Assembly: GCA_030435675.1 (NCBI GenBank)
Contig: CM059622.1
Coordinates: forward strand, 3,968,001-4,032,000
Direction: 5' to 3'
Source of the DNA: Steinernema hermaphroditum
Lineage: Eukaryota > Nematoda > Chromadorea > Rhabditida > Steinernematidae
DNA length: 64,000 nt
The translations under genes and the position numbers were made by a program. The notes under the pieces were generated by a model, which saw only the letters and a program-made list of their open reading frames with translations, made no database searches and was not told where the DNA came from. This document shows, in pieces, positions 1 to 14,470 of this stretch; the stretch's first letter is position 1, and every line of letters starts with the position of its first letter.

Positions 1-2196
1 CGACAGATACTGTGGGTATCTCGTATGTGGAAAAGGAAAATAATAGATAAAAGGAAGGCCAGAGCACAGAACTGTGGGGCGCCAGAGTATTCTAGTCAAA
101 CACGAGTAGGTTTGATATGAAACTGTGGCGATGAAAATGAATCATATGGTCGAGGTATGACTGCGTACACAGGGCAGCTGTCCGCATCCTCTAAATGACT
201 AGTAGATGCTTGGTTTTGCTCACAGTTGGTCACAGTTTGACCATCACCGGATTTTCTGTGATCCTTTGAAACTTAGACAAATTGTGTGCTTTGTCAGCTG
301 AGGGTCTTGCGAATAAGATGAACGTTTTGGAATAAAGTTAGAAATTACACTGTCGCAGTACATATGAACCGTTAAACCTTGAAGTCTTGGAATCACTTTC
401 CTCAGACTTTTCTGGATCGAAACAGAATCTGTCAAGAGCTAGTGCCAATATCCCAGGAAAGTTCTTGAAAATGATCAGAATTTTCCAATGACTTCCAACG
501 ACTTTTTTGAATTGAATCTTTGTAGGAAAAAATAAAATATCGAACGAATAATAGGGTCAGTTTACGAAGTCGGCCAGTGACATTTCTAAAAGGCGTGTTT
601 ATGTACATTTTACAGAATCGTAAAGTGAGAATTTCATCGGGACATCAGTGAGTATACGGCTGTCTGAAAAAAGATGAATTCATCGAAAGTGATCTCTTTC
701 AGAGAACTCTGAGAAACTGAAAGTGCTGTAAAGTGTCCTTTGAAATCACAAGAACTAAAGTCCGAAAACAATCGATAAATCACCACACGCGTTCCTCATC
801 CCCTCCGCCGATCGCTCTCGTGTCCTCTCCACGCACGCCAGGATTCGATCGATCAATAGTAGGTACAAAAGCGACACTTTCCAACGGCACAACAAAGCAC
901 AGATAGGAGTCGAACAAGTGATGTCGGCTCCTCCGAAAAACAAAGGGCCTGCTTGTGACTGGCGAAGTTCGCAGCTGACACGGTCAGGTTGGCACTCGCG
1001 ACGCGACCAGACGCTGAGGGAAGCCCGAAATCAAAGTTCAAGTCGCGAAGAGTCGCCGCGTCGCCCGATCGGCGGTTCTCTTTAATCCCGGCCGATCTCA
1101 GGATTAGAAACGGTTAGGGTTTAGGTTTGAGAAATAGGATAGAAATGCGAACCGGTATGTTCGAATTGGAAGAGGCTCTTAAATTTATTATACGGTTGGT
1201 TTATAAAAGGAGAAAATTTCGTGAAGCTGATGTCCACCGATAGCCAAAGATGAACTGACTGAGAGTTCGCCTACTGCGTTTCACAAAAATACGAAATGGA
1301 AAAGAAATTTAGTTATTTATTGGGTGCAACATCGTCTAAATTCAATCCATGTCCAACGTACCTACTCCATGGAATGGCAAGTCTAAATGGCAATTCTGTT
1401 TTAAACCGAACTTCGAATCCGACTCACAGACCCGCGACACCAAGGGTCACCTTTCCGAGAAGGTGCCCACGAAATCGAGGAGAACGCACTCCATAACCGA
1501 CGTCGACCTCCTCCATGGATCGTCGTTTAAATGGCAATTCTTCTGTTGTGCTCTTGTGTGCTGTTGTGCTTTTGTTTGAGATGGTAAATACCTTCCCGGA
1601 TGCCTAAAATGTAGGTTCCGGGGATCCAAACTCCGGAGAACCTCGAGATGCGGAGATGTATGTCCCATTACGTTTTTCTGAAGATATCATCAGTGTCCGG
1701 GGCGCAAATGTCCTAGTACCGAAAGTGGCACACCTACGTGAGAGGCCGGAAGTCTACATGCGACATCCAGACTATTTACTGTCTATTCCACTCTACCTCC
1801 ATGTTATTTATGATTTGAGCCATGAATAAAGTGGTTGAATAAATAGATCTTTGCCCAGGTAATTCAACCACATATATCCAGGGATGACCGAATGCTTCCT
1901 TTTTCAGTTTCCCCCAATTGACTCCGTAATCTCACAACACAACACATTTATTACTCGAAGAAGAGAACGGAAGAGATACGAGTGGGAGGAGGAGAGTACA
2001 CGGACAGCACGGAGAGGACTTAGGGGAACGTTTCCGGACAGAATTTGGAAAGGACTACGTGAAGTGTACATGGACAAGAAACCCGAGGAAAACACAGAAC
2101 TACAGTATGATACAGAGAGTCGAGGAGATTCCGCAAACAAATCTAGGATTACAGATACATGGTGAGGAACTTCGTTTTTCGACAAAAAGCTGACTT
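1..2196. other. Intergenic, no gene recognised
   Basis: No ORF here looks coding: all are short, in mixed frames and without domain resemblance. A short word is imperfectly repeated: a TCCATGGA stretch followed by AAATGGCAATTCT occurs near 1366-1405 and again near 1512-1546. The last part (about 1900-2196) probably holds the 3' UTR of the minus-strand LAPTM4-like gene. Confidence 0.5.
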
Positions 2197-3551
2197 TCAC
2201 TTCTGTTCGGGGGCGAGGGGCTGCTTGTCCTCTCCGGCGGCGTCGACCGAAGCGTCGGGGATGACAGCGGCGGCTCCGGCCGAGAGTACGGTATCGGCAT
2301 AGGGCGGGGGCTGGCACATGGCGACGTAACCGTTGGAGAGGTCCGGATACTGGAAGGCGACGTGAGTGGCGGTCAGCTGTTCGCCGATCTGACGCGCGAC
2401 CTTCTTGTCCCCGAAGTATCCGTAGCAGCGCCAGACGACCGATAGGCACCAGAGGTGGATCATCGTGCCGATGACATGAACGATGAACTGGCTGTAGGTG
2501 GAGGGGAGTTAGGGCTTAAGAAGGGAGGGCTACTCACTGGTTGTAGGCCTGTTTCATCTCGCGGTCGTACATGGTGCTCATGCGCATGATGCCGAAGAAG
2601 TCGTTGATGAGTTGAGCGATTCCGATGAAGATGGCGATCGAGGAGAAGACCAGGTAGGGGAGGAGCAGGGAGCGACGTTCCGTGCGGATTCCGTGGATCA
2701 TGACGACGATGAAGGCCAGCTGGAGGGCGATGGCGAACAGGAGGTTCGCTGAAAGAAGCATTCCTAGGTCACCAGCTCTTTGAATTGTTGATCTTTCCAT
2801 CACAAAACATTTCTATTTTGAGATGGCTTTTGAAACATTTCTAATCCCTAATCCTCGATGATCCTCTTCTGTCCGTTTATCTCACGTCCACTGTCCCTAA
2901 ATCCCGCAAAATCTCCCAATCTTTAATAAAGGAAAGTGCTCCCGAACGAAGCTATCTTCCTTGACTCAGAGGGAAGTCCCAAACACCATGTTGCCTTTCT
3001 GGTTACGGTACCCTAGCTGCTTGCTTAATCCCTTGTTTTTCAAAACAAAAGGTTAATTGCAGGACTTCCAGCGCCAACCATAGAACCAACTTCAGTTGCC
3101 CTTTTTTCCAATCTGTTCTAGGCGGCAATCTTTAGCTGTCCCGCTATCATTCCCTGGCTTTCTTCGCTACCGTATCACAACCCATGTCGTAAACATGCAT
3201 TTTCTCAGGCCCTGAACTTACAGATGAAACGCGCGGTGTACTGATTGATCCAGTGTTCCGCCGAGATGTGTCCGCTGATCGCCTGAAAGGGATGTATTCC
3301 TCAGGGCGCCACCTCCAAGAACCTACCATCAAGTAGTAGTAGCTGAAGAAGAGCGAGAAGACGAAGCAGATGAACATCTGCGCGTAGCCGATGTAGAGCG
3401 AGGCGCGGGCCACATGAACCATGCGGCACAGGCACTGGTACTTGGTCGCCTCCGGGTCCCACAGCGAGTCCATGCCCAGGTCGGACATGCCAATACGGTA
3501 CTGGGCCTCACGGCCAGGGCGCGCGGCGCGCTTCGGCATTGGGAGAACCAT
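2197..3551 (-). CDS. LAPTM4-like lysosomal tetraspan membrane protein
   Basis: CDS joins 3551-3327, 3282-3222, 2748-2538 and 2491-2197, giving 263 aa; all joins use GT-AG and keep phase. Four hydrophobic segments are visible at about residues 48-74, 97-117, 124-143 and 168-190. The cytosolic tail carries a PPPY motif at about 227-230. Four membrane spans plus a C-terminal PY motif is the layout of lysosome-associated LAPTM4 proteins, whose PY motifs bind Nedd4-type ubiquitin ligases for lysosomal sorting; that role is inferred here. The first ATG of the first exon was chosen. An acceptor-like AG lies at 3562, so the message may be trans-spliced or have an upstream non-coding exon. It could belong to a related nematode tetraspan family rather than LAPTM4 itself. 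Confidence 0.72.
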
Positions 3552-6500
3552 TGCCAACGGTCTGAAACGAAGAAAGGAGACGATGAGGAAAGGCAGTGTG
3601 AGGCGGAGAGTCGCCATGGAAACGCGGGAGGCGCCAACGCGACAGAACAAGGGACGCGTGGGCTCCGCGCTGAGCCCCACGGCGCGTAAATGGCGATGAC
3701 GTAGGAGATTATGAAACGGAGGGTGAACATGGCCGTATTTGTGAAGAGGACAATAGAGAGATTACCATGTATGAATAAGGCAGAATTGGAGACTAATTAG
3801 AGGTTGGAGGCAAAGCTTGATTTCTACGGAATAGCATGTTCAGGTTGACCACAAGATAGGCTTCTTTATAGAGAAAATCCGTCAAAGTATCTCTCTGGTT
3901 AGCAGATTTTTCAAATTAGACTCTCGGCTTACCGTAAGAAAACGAAAGACGTTGCCCTCCTCGTAGGCTGGCACACCTCACATTTACTTCAAAGTGAGGG
4001 AGTGAAATGCTAGTGAATGTGTACTTTTGGTCGAAAGTCATTTACTCGTTTTCCCTAGAAGAACATGGGAAATGTTGGCCTAAATATAGCCGTCCTTTCA
4101 GTGCCACGTTCACCACAGAACGTCGGGTTTCCAGTTTACCTTCTAGTCAAATTAAGCCAGTTAGTAAGAGTCATTTTAAACTCAAAGTCAGAGGCTGGTG
4201 GAGGCTCAGCGTTCCAGGCATACGACTTTCAGCCTAGCAGGTGGGGAACTTCAGGAATACTAACAAGAACGTCCTTGTGATTCCCGAGAAGAACAGCAAA
4301 TGCTTTTCCGAAAATAGCACGCCTACTCTATTGTCATGTTTATCACGAATGTGGGACGTCCATTCCGGAGAGCTCTTCTTGCTTCTCTCCTCATTATCAT
4401 TCAGCTCCGTCGTTTCAATGAAATTCAGGACAGAAGCTACCATCTCGGAATGGAGTCTATTTTTGGTAGGGTCAACAAACATGCCCATGTTGCATGCATA
4501 TTTTCTCGACACGCAACCCTTTTAAGGCGAGATCACGTGGTGAAGAGAGCCCGAAGTAAAGCATAGAAACAAATAAGAGCTCTATCTATACTTCAGAATA
4601 CAAAAAGACCTGGATTCACTGCCCATCAACTGACGTCTACCTTCGCCAAAACGACCGAACAAGTCGCCCTTTGCCCTTCCGTCATCTAGGGGAAGAGACA
4701 TAAAAACAAAGCTCAGACGCAACAGGAAAAAGCTGTTGGAATGACTACGCACTTTAGACTCCATTCGTCATAAAATAACGCTTACGGTAGACAGAGAATA
4801 CACTCAACCGGTTACAAGGACATCGAAAAGTGGACCGCTATGATTTTGCACTCCATCAAATCGTGATGAGATCACCAAAGAGCACCAAAAACTGCGCATT
4901 GGAATTGAGCGTCCTAGAGCGATATACATACACGAGAGCTATTTGTCACATAATGGGGAGACAGATGGGTCGCGACCGTTCACTTTTGCTCAGTCCCATA
5001 GAAGAAGTCAAAGATGGTGAATCGATCAGGTGACCCACCCCTCTACTCCTATCGATAAGATAATCCATACGTATTTCACAACACGGATGAATCACCGCTG
5101 GACGCAGCTGGCTCTACAGTGAATAGGTGTTTACACACAAACCGCGTACAGAACGTTCGGGAAACGATCGCTTTCGTGAGACGAAACGTGTAAACACGAC
5201 TGTAAAACGTTCGAATCGTCGCCGCGGACTCTAGTTTGAATGGAAGAACGCAGAAAAGAAATGATTTGCTGTGCACTGAGGTCGATGATATCTACAGGTC
5301 TTGTGGTCGTCCTCTCACAAGAACATGCCCTCAGAAGGTTGTTGCTAAACGTAATTGCACTTGACCCGACTTGTACGTATTTGAGTATTTGTAGTGTCCT
5401 CTGACGTAAATTTGGTTGGGATAAGTCGAACAGCTTGTACTGGACGTCTCGAAGACACATGAAGTACATGCGTCTAAACAACAATCCTCATGCAAATATA
5501 TGCAAACGGTAGATAATCAGTCCCATAAGAGCATCTACAGTACCTAACGCTAGACACAATGTGATCATTTAGATCAATCCATCGCGAAAAGCGGTCGAAT
5601 TTGAGTTTAGAAACAAGCTAAACAAGGGGTAGATGTCTGCAAAATCTGCCTATCAGACAGAAATGAGAAGTGTGTCCAAAGTGAGACAAAGAGGGCATCT
5701 AAACAAAGTTCTAGACCAAGCCATTCTTGGGCACTATTAAATGTAGGATTGGTTGGAATAAACGGGGAAACCCGGCTGGCGACGTCGACGTTGCGAAGCG
5801 CATTCGGTAGCAAAAAGTATAGACATTCAAAACTGCTACTATCATATCCGCCCTCTCAAGGAAATGTCGACTTTGGGAAAGATTGCACACTTTTCGATGC
5901 CTCCTTCGAACCACGAAAACATCCGAGTGGGACAAACATATTTTCGAGACATTTTCTAGAACTGCGCATAGTGAACAATGCTGAATATCTCTCGCTCTCC
6001 TCTCCCCTTTCACTTCCAGCCCAAAAACGTCCAGAAAAACGCCCACCCCATATATAATTCACGGAGCTCCAATGCGGCGCGTCGAAAACATCGCCGCAGC
6101 GACAAGAGAGATATGGACGAAAACAGCCACAAAATATCGCCATCCGGCAAAGGGCACTCGGCGACGCGTAGCGGTCCCGCCGCGCGGGCCATAATTGCGC
6201 CGTCGCCATTATCTTCGGCAGCTAAAATCGCGGCGGAAGCGCGCCGTCGGTAATCAATGGGCAGCAGGAAGTGGCTATGGCGGCGCTCACTTTGCCGGAG
6301 ACCTCTTAGGCGCTGCGCAAAATATTGGCTTATCGCCGTGAAACCAATTTACCTTTCGCATGAGAGCGTCGCTGGAAGTGATGAGTCACACGAGGTTGAA
6401 GGAGGTGGGTGGCCTAATTGGAGTTGGCTTATTTGAGGGAGCAGCATGGAGACGCCTATGACGAGGGCAAAGATCGGCAAAGATGTCGTTATGAGGGAGA

Positions 6501-8570
6501 GCTGAGTAAACAAACGGGGGGAGGGTAATGAGACGGGTGGGAATGTCTATGAGACAGGTTATGACTGTGTTGTTCCGGGCTAGAATGTCACTTTTCACAA
6601 AACAAAAATAGCGATGGTATAGGATTTCTGCGTACACACAGCAGGCAAACACGAATTGCAAAATAAAAAGTCACCGGAAAACGGGTTAGGAGGGGGCGTC
6701 ACTTTAATTAGCTCTATTTGATCCACTTGGCATTCTGCTTGTGGTCGTGAAACATCAGTGGAATGCAATATGTCGTTCGACTATGCCACTTGTTAAAATA
6801 CTTTAGAGTTTTGCCTCAAAGTTGTTCTTCTAAAGTCTCCTTGCAAAGAGCTCCTTGATTCTACATCACATAAGCGCTTCTAAGAGGCATAGAATAAAGT
6901 GGAAAAAAATGGCAGTTGGTTTTCCCTACCGATTCCGACTGTAAAACAGAATGAAATCTTTCCCAACATATGAGAGGTTCTGGCCATGCTTTCAACATCA
7001 CATCAGCTTTCATCGGTCATTACGACACGTTACGATACGTCTTGCACGGTGTAAGCCGTCGAGTATAAACTCGTTGCGACACCACTACATAGAAATTCAA
7101 CTTCAAATTAAAAATGATTCCAAAGACGATCAGGTTTCTCGTCGTGGAGTGCGTCTCTACTTCACGGAAGTGTTTCCAAGAGACACAAGACGATAAAAGA
7201 AGATTGTCCCTTTTCTCACTTCCCGCTACAGAACTGACTGGGAAAAACTTGACAAATTGCGTCAGTTCCGTATCAATAATCTGCCAACGACATAAAAGAC
7301 CTAGTCGTTGTTGAATGCACTGTTCGAACGAAGTCCATTCTTCCGACGACCTTTCAGCTACAAAAATCTAGAGACCACATACTGGAAACATAAAAAAGGC
7401 ATGAAGGAGTCACACTTTGTCATAGGGAACTCGAAACGGGAGACTACGCCGCAATAATAGCTTCTATGACTCGGTGAAGTTTCGCAATCTGGGGCGAACT
7501 GGGCCTGGCCGAGCACGGTTCTGCTCGGAGTCAACTGAGCCGAAATTTCACAATTCACTATGACATTTCTCCGGCACGCCTAACCGGCTCGGTTCAGTGT
7601 TTTGGCGCTATTAGTTGCTGGGTTCTGACCCAGTTTAGCTCGGTTCGCATGCTTCCGGCTGAGTTGGCACCTTGTACCTTCATCGACCTCTCATAAAACA
7701 AGACTTTCAACAATACTTTTCAAATTTTGCTGAGAAGAGTGATGACATCAATTCACCTGGGAAATAACGTGCATAAAAGCCGCCAATAACCACAAATCAG
7801 CTCGGAGGATCTATGAATTGAACGAGAATTCTATTCGCCGAAAACAAACAAAATTTACTATGGGGGAATAACACTCCACGAGTTCCTAGAAGAGCACTTT
7901 CGCATTCATAATTTCGCCCAAAAGTCCCACAATCGCATCGAAAAATGGTCGCGTGAGCCAGAAGAAGAAGAGCGTCGAGTGGGACGGGCCTCGAAGCGAG
8001 AGTGCTGGTCGCATCGAAAAACGGGAAAGGCGCGCGTCCCGCCACGACATCGATCATCGCGCGCGTTTCGCCGAGAAAAACTGCCCGACGATCCCTTCTC
8101 CGAGCACAAAACAAATCGATTCACGTCGTTGCGGGACCGATCGGCTTCCGAGTGAGCAAACAGAGAAGTCGTGACTGCAAAAGGCGAAGAAGAAGAAGAA
8201 GTAGGGGAGGTGGAAAGACGGGTTCGCCGAGGCGAACATGTGACCTTGTGGGGCGGTGCACGCTTGATCGTGACGAAGGGATCCGATCGCGCGGACCACT
8301 TTTAACATGGTTACGTAACAGGGGATTAGGGAAAGAGATAAGGAAGTGGTCGTGCGTGACGGGATGATAAACTTGTTATGCAGGGATTTGGGGGATAGAG
8401 GCTTTTTTAGGATTTGTAGAGTTCATCCAGCAAAGCGAACAGAGCCGGAGTCGAGACACCTGAACCAGAGCCGTATGCCCTTGCAGGGTTGTCCTAGAGA
8501 CTTCGAAACCAAACGCTAATAAGATGGAACGAACTGAGGCCAATTGAAAGCGACTAATTCTCCCGAACAG

Positions 8571-8645
8571 CTCGTAAAGTACGCCCTTTACGTCCAGGTC
8601 TTGACTTCCGCCGGAATCTGCAACACCCTGAAGATGCTCATTGGT
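8571..8645 (+). other. Possible orphan coding exon
   Basis: A 75-nt segment is flanked by an acceptor-like AACAG on the left and a GTAAGG donor on the right. It reads open as a mostly hydrophobic peptide (begins LVKYALYVQVL) that could be part of a membrane segment. No neighbouring exon could be joined convincingly and the family is not recognised. It may be one exon of a gene whose other exons were missed, or chance. Confidence 0.2.
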
Positions 8646-9421
8646 AAGGTTTAAGTTTAAAAATTGTAGATTTTTTTTTGGGGTTCATCGATCATCGGTT
8701 GACGATCAAAATCAAGATTCCGAAATTACAACAACTTTTGAAAAAACAATTTGATGTGGTTCCTAGTCTGTAGACAACGTGCAAATGGTTTTTTTTTTGT
8801 AGTCTATAGGGTCTCGAAGGCGCTGGTCCAGAAGAAGACGGACGATACCACTTTTTGAAGGTGTTCCATTGCGGCAAACCATTTATTAACTCAATTCATT
8901 AAACTTACCTTTAATCAGCAATAAACCTTTGACTGTACTTAAGTTCTTGGCATCTAAAATTCATGGAAAGCGAATTTCCAAGTAGACATGACTGGTTGGA
9001 CACCAAGCTTGACATCAAGTTGGTCCACAGAGTACTCCGATAGAAATTAATGCATGAGAAAAACTGTGACGCAGATCTAGTAGTAGTAAACAATAAGGAA
9101 GTAGCAAATGGTGTTTCTACCTTCTCATCCGAAGTTTGTCGAGTTTCCAAAGCGATCCATAAGCGCAAAACAATAGTTTTCTTATGAACTTTTACGAGGC
9201 AAACATCACTTTAAATCGAACTCACTCGTTTAGAGATCATGGACCCGTCTGGTTCCCAGCCACAATGTCATGGGAAGCCAACCTAGAAAGTACCTCATTT
9301 TTCCCATGTGTCCATTAAGCATCTGTTCCAAAATTCTCAAAATTCTCACGACCTTTCCGCACGCGTCATAAAAACTAATAAATGCGTAAAAAACGACCTT
9401 GACTGCCATCTGCCACCCAGA

Positions 9422-9541
9422 CAGTGTCCGTTAGGCAGTGCGATCCTATCGCCACGTTACGCAAGAAGTCCACAAAACAGAAGTCTGACGAGCAGAGGCC
9501 ACCGACGGCGAACCGGTCGAACGCAGTGCCTAACGACAGCT
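9422..9541 (+). other. Possible terminal coding exon
   Basis: After an acceptor-like CACCCAG the sequence reads open for about 39 codons and ends in TGA. The peptide is basic and polar (starts TVSVRQCDPIATL, ends NAVPNDS), a composition common in C-terminal tails. It lies on the same strand as the exon-like segment at 8571-8645 and might share a gene with it. Nothing in it is recognised. Confidence 0.18.
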
Positions 9542-12500
9542 GAGTCATCGGCCGACGACAGCAAACACGTTCCGCTGAACGTCACCGGATTGACAGGATT
9601 CTGAAATTATCTCGGAAATGGGTGTTTTCTGGAAGCAAAACAGCGCAACAACATATCACGACGCAAAGAAAGTTACTTTTGTATAAATTAATTTGAGTTG
9701 CAATCTGACGAAGAAAGTAGTTTGAAATTGATCGGACTTTGATCGGAAATCCCAAATGAAATAAAAGCGCACAAAGATTGCAGTAAACATCAATCCATTT
9801 TCCTTAAAAATTTGGGACTTGCTTACGACAAAAATTTGGGACGGACTTGGATTTGGATTTGGATTTTGCACTCGATCACGATCTCTGAAACGATCCTCAA
9901 CGAACTTGGGAAAAGGACCAATCCATCCTTACAGCCACAAAATTTCGATCGTAAATCAAAGTAACAGCTATGGGACTGCTTTAATATACTACCGACATTC
10001 TTTTTTTCGTCCCATCGCTAAGTGACTCCATACCTCCTGTCGCTTCTTTGGTCTACAGTATGTCAGTTCCTAAGTTCATCTAATTCTTTATAGGAACCTT
10101 CAATAAGCACGTGTTTACAGGCATATACTTACTGATTTAGCGTCTGCTAGGGAGGGAAGAAGCTACCAAGACAGGCATCGCTTTAAATCTATACGAGCCT
10201 AAGCTGGAACGTAAGTCAAACCTGCATGTGTATTTTTTTTATACTTTGCCGGCACACTATTGCCAGGCCTTTGGAACGGGAGTTCGAATGCCGAACGGCT
10301 GTCGAATTGTGAATTGGTACCTTCTATCTCTATGTAGTTTCTTTCAGAGCTGACAATCGATCTTGACCAAAATAGAAATGATGTCTCAGATGTGAACTTT
10401 CATTCAAAACCAAAGGTGAACATTTCCCTTGTTTTCATTACTTTTGAACCGAGAACGTCACCGGATTAGCCCAATCCCGTCAGTCTTTCCCACGTCCGCC
10501 CGCGCGTTCCCGAGTTGTTTTTGGAAGACGAGAAGCTGCACTTTCCGAATTGATTTCAGAGAAAAAGCGGACAATTCATATGTTGCGAAGGATGGGTATG
10601 AGATAATCCATCACAAGACGGGAAAGGCTATTTCGGGTCTTCCACAGCCACCCCCGGAAACAAAATCGAATTGCCATAATGTTACGCGCCGCAAAAGACA
10701 TCCACAAAGAAGCGGAACGTGATTAATAGACCTCTCGCGTAGCTCTAAAGGACACATGTGGTTTCCTGAGCTGCAAAAAAGGAATGCGACAAATGGGGGG
10801 CGTTCGATGGGGAAGTGCAACTTGGGGAAATGGATTTTATGGCCCGAGGGAATGGGGCTAATAGAAGAGTTATGTTTCATTTCGTCTGCAGTCGGGCAAA
10901 CTGGAGTGTGGCCATGCCTGGATGCCGGCCTAATTTTGATTAAATTTGAAGAGAAGTGAGAAGAAAAATGACAAAAAGGGACACTTCTCCTAAGGTGAGC
11001 CAGAAGTTTTGAACCAACCAACTTTTGAATCCTTTACAGTCTCTGGGGCTCGAGCGTTCTTTTTTCTCATCGGATTGAATAAAAACGATTCTGTGGGCAC
11101 CACTCCGGCAAGGCTGTTGGTGTCTCCATCTGAAAGGCCATCAGACCTGGTCGACAGGCTAACCATCCATGAGATTTCCATACATAAAAATGGCCTAAAA
11201 AGTGAAAAAAAAATGAAAAGCGTGGTTGTGATGGTTCTCCAGGATGGCCCCACCGCGATCTGATCTATTCATGCCCATGTTTTATGCGATTTGTTTCATG
11301 TTTGTGTTTTCGATCTAGCGATCAAAACTGCGTAGAGCAGTGCAGAGAAATGCAGGTGGATCTTTGAATAGGTGGGTCCTTTTTCGGAATAATTCCAATA
11401 CGTCCCATGCAGGCATCATGTAAACATCGCTCTTTTTGAAAAGACCTTTCCCATCCCCTTGAAGTTCGATTCTGGAAAGAGGCAGAGTTTTCGAAGAAAA
11501 ACAAAAGCTACCCACGCACCTTTCGAAAAATCAGTTTCAGCGAGGTCCAAATTATGGTTGGATTATGGTTGAATGTTAGTGGGATGAGATAGTAATAGGA
11601 TATTAACCGTTATGTAAAACGGAATAAGATGTTTCCTATTCGATAAAAGTACTTGATAAATATTCGGTTTTTCCGTTCGTCGCCGAATTTATGATGGCTC
11701 TATTCACTCGAAATTCCGCTATCTCAACCCTTTTCCCTTTGAAATAGGAAAATGAGTTGTATTTTAAGACATGGAATGATTCACGGACATAAATATACAT
11801 AGGACACGCTTCAAACCTTTCTAAAAGGACTGGTAACATTTAACTAGCAAAATACCAGTCACACACATACATGAATAAAAGATCAAGTAGGTCTCTGCCA
11901 CAAAGGACAAACATCTCATCCTCCTTTCCCACAGCAACACATTTGCAATTCGAATCGGCGACCGACATTCCTTTGGAAACGCCGCAGCGCTGAGTCAGAA
12001 GCAGAGCCAGGAATAGAAACATCTCCCGCGATGATTCCCTTTCGTACACATCAGCTGACCCTTAGATCGTTCAGAGATTCCGCCTGGTTACGTTGGTGGA
12101 GCCGACGAAGTTCCGACAATGCGAACTAGCGGTTTAAGTGGATCGCCACTTGGAAATTCGGCTCTCGAGACGCGCAAGCTAACGGAGAAGATAAGAGGCT
12201 CAAGCGGCTTTGTGCGGAGTCGGCAAAGCGCTCCGAGAGGACAGCTGCGATTTGCGCGATTTACAGGTCACCGAACATGAATGAGACACTTTAGAGACGC
12301 CGATCGGAAAGAAAAACCAAACATTGCTGAGACGAAACATGTCCCACTTAGAGGAGGACTCGGAAGGGGGTCCAGCTTCTAGGCACGTGGAAAAGCCGCG
12401 CAGATTGTGTTTCTTTCTTTGAACTACTGTAGACTGATACTTTATTCTCATTCGTCCATTATAAGACGGCCTTTACCAAAGATCGAAAATTCTTTCGATG

Positions 12501-14470
12501 GCGACTTGAAGGATGGAGGGTTAAACTGATGGATGTGGAGATTCCAAACGAGGAAGTGAAGAAAACGTTGAGAAAAACAATTAAGAAAAGGGTTAAAACA
12601 GGATTATATGTAAAATCTGGAAGCCACTGGTTCGTGATCTATCAAAACAGCTCAAAAAAGAAGGACGCTGGGTTAGTAATGGCAAGAGTGGTAGGCTGTC
12701 ACCAATGCCACTAGCCCATGGCATCAGCAAATGTATGCGTACGTCTGACAGGATTTAGATCACAAAAAAGGTCCATTTCATCAATTCTGAAAGCACCAAG
12801 GAATCGGGCATGAGATTACCTTTGCCGTCATCGACTCATCGGGTCACCTTGACGTGAATAACTTTACATTTACAGGACGTTATATTAATGAACAGAAACT
12901 ACCCGCTCCTTCTTGTGGTGCCGATGTTAGATTTCCAACGATTTCCAAAAAATATTTAACGTTAATAACTTATTACTATCCCAACAAGGTAGGATACGCG
13001 GAAATAGATGTTGGAAAATATGCGAAAAGACCCTAGAAAAATGACTTTTTCTAAAACGACTGGTTTCCAGAAAGATCTAACAGAGCGTGACCATAAAAAG
13101 TACACAAAGAGGCCACAGAAGGCCGACGCTTCGTTTGTTTGGCGCGCAAGGATGCGCCCGACTTCGAAATTCTAGAATTTCCATAATATTTACCCCTACG
13201 TCAGCGCACGTCATCGCTGTCGTCGCCACACGTCACCACGAGAACCCAGAACCTGCCACAAACTTCGCTCCCGGCACGTATGCTCCTCCTCTGGGCCATC
13301 TCGAATTGCGTCCATTAATTCGTGATCGAACGCACACAAAGATGAAAACAAATAAAGTAAAAAATTGGTCTCCGAATCGATCGGTGGACGACGAACAAAG
13401 CGGTGGCGACAAAGGCGGAGGCGCCCTCGCGGAGGGAGGTCTCGCCACGAAGTGCGACGGCGCCAGTGGCCCACTTGTACGTCGCCGGTTTCGCAATGTT
13501 GTTTATAAAAGGACTGTGCGGCCTTCCGAGTGTAATCGGAGCACTGTTTACATGAGAAGGGAAGGTCGCCGGAGATGGGACCGATGAGAGATGGCGTCGT
13601 CGAGCTACAAAACTACAATTACTACAATAAGGGGCAGATTAGTGGATTGTGGTGGAAAAACGGTTGTGTGTTCAAGCGGATTCGGAGGGATTTTTGTGAC
13701 TAGATGGATCATTTCACCCACGAGTGTCATCAGTCTGGTGGAGAGCGTTCATTTTTTCCTTTTTTAAACTTGCGCTTTATGTTCCAAAATGTTCCCTTGC
13801 TTTCAGACTGCGTTTATGCCTGTGATCCCGAGATACATAAGCGAAAATATTCGAAACTTTGGGATTGAGTGATCAATACACTTCTTCTCGAGTTCTTTTG
13901 TATGGCTACAATTGCATTGTTGACGAACGCACAGTTTGTAAAACTTTTTATTTGGACAGTGTAATGCATCATTTCGGTTGTACCATGCAACCATGCAAAC
14001 TTTTGCCGACCCACATGCTACTACAAATAAACAGTAAGGCCTTCGAATGTGTCATCGATAGATGAGATGCTTAAGCTCTTCCGCGTCTCACACTGATTAG
14101 CGAAATGACGAACGTGCGCTTCCGTCTCGGCGCACAATTGGCGGCGAAAACACGTTGATGTCGGCCACTCACGCATTTGTAAAATGAGGAAGCTGTTTGG
14201 AACATTCATGGGGGAAGTGACGAGGAAGCGCAGCCATGCAAGCGAAGGAGTGGCATGTCGAGTGGGGAAATGTACGACTTGAATTGGGGGAGATAGGTAA
14301 TGAAAAGACAAGAAGCATTTCAATTTAAATTCGAATTTTCAAATGTAAACGGTGTGTGTAAACGGTAGGCTCGGGAAAGAAAAATGGTGAAGTGGGATCT
14401 GGCAGCGGAGACATTGGAGTTTCAGCGGCTCTTCGGCGATTTGAGTGGCGGCGCGGTTGGTCGGGTGGCG

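Larger units (their letters stand above)
3562..14470. other. Gene-poor 11 kb region
   Basis: No gene is recognised across this stretch apart from two isolated exon-like segments near 8.57 and 9.42 kb (listed separately). GC-rich, CpG-rich islands stand out at about 6.0-6.3, 7.9-8.3 and 13.1-13.6 kb against AT-rich surroundings. The longer ORFs there sit in GC-rich sequence open in several frames, so they are not evidence of coding. A small hairpin (CCGAGCA / TGCTCGG) lies at 7509-7528. A TTGGAT hexamer repeat lies near 9846-9866. Confidence 0.45.

Noticed and set aside
4234..4512. 92-codon minus-strand ORF
   Set aside because: Opposite-strand ORFs of 94 and 76 codons overlap it; no motif or signal.
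5978..6253. 91-codon Arg/Ser-rich ORF
   Set aside because: GC-rich island with overlapping ORFs on both strands; no recognisable motif.
13087..13587. 166-codon plus-strand ORF
   Set aside because: It lies in a GC-rich island that is open in other frames too (minus-strand ORFs of 87 codons overlap it). No domain, low-quality composition, no splice context.
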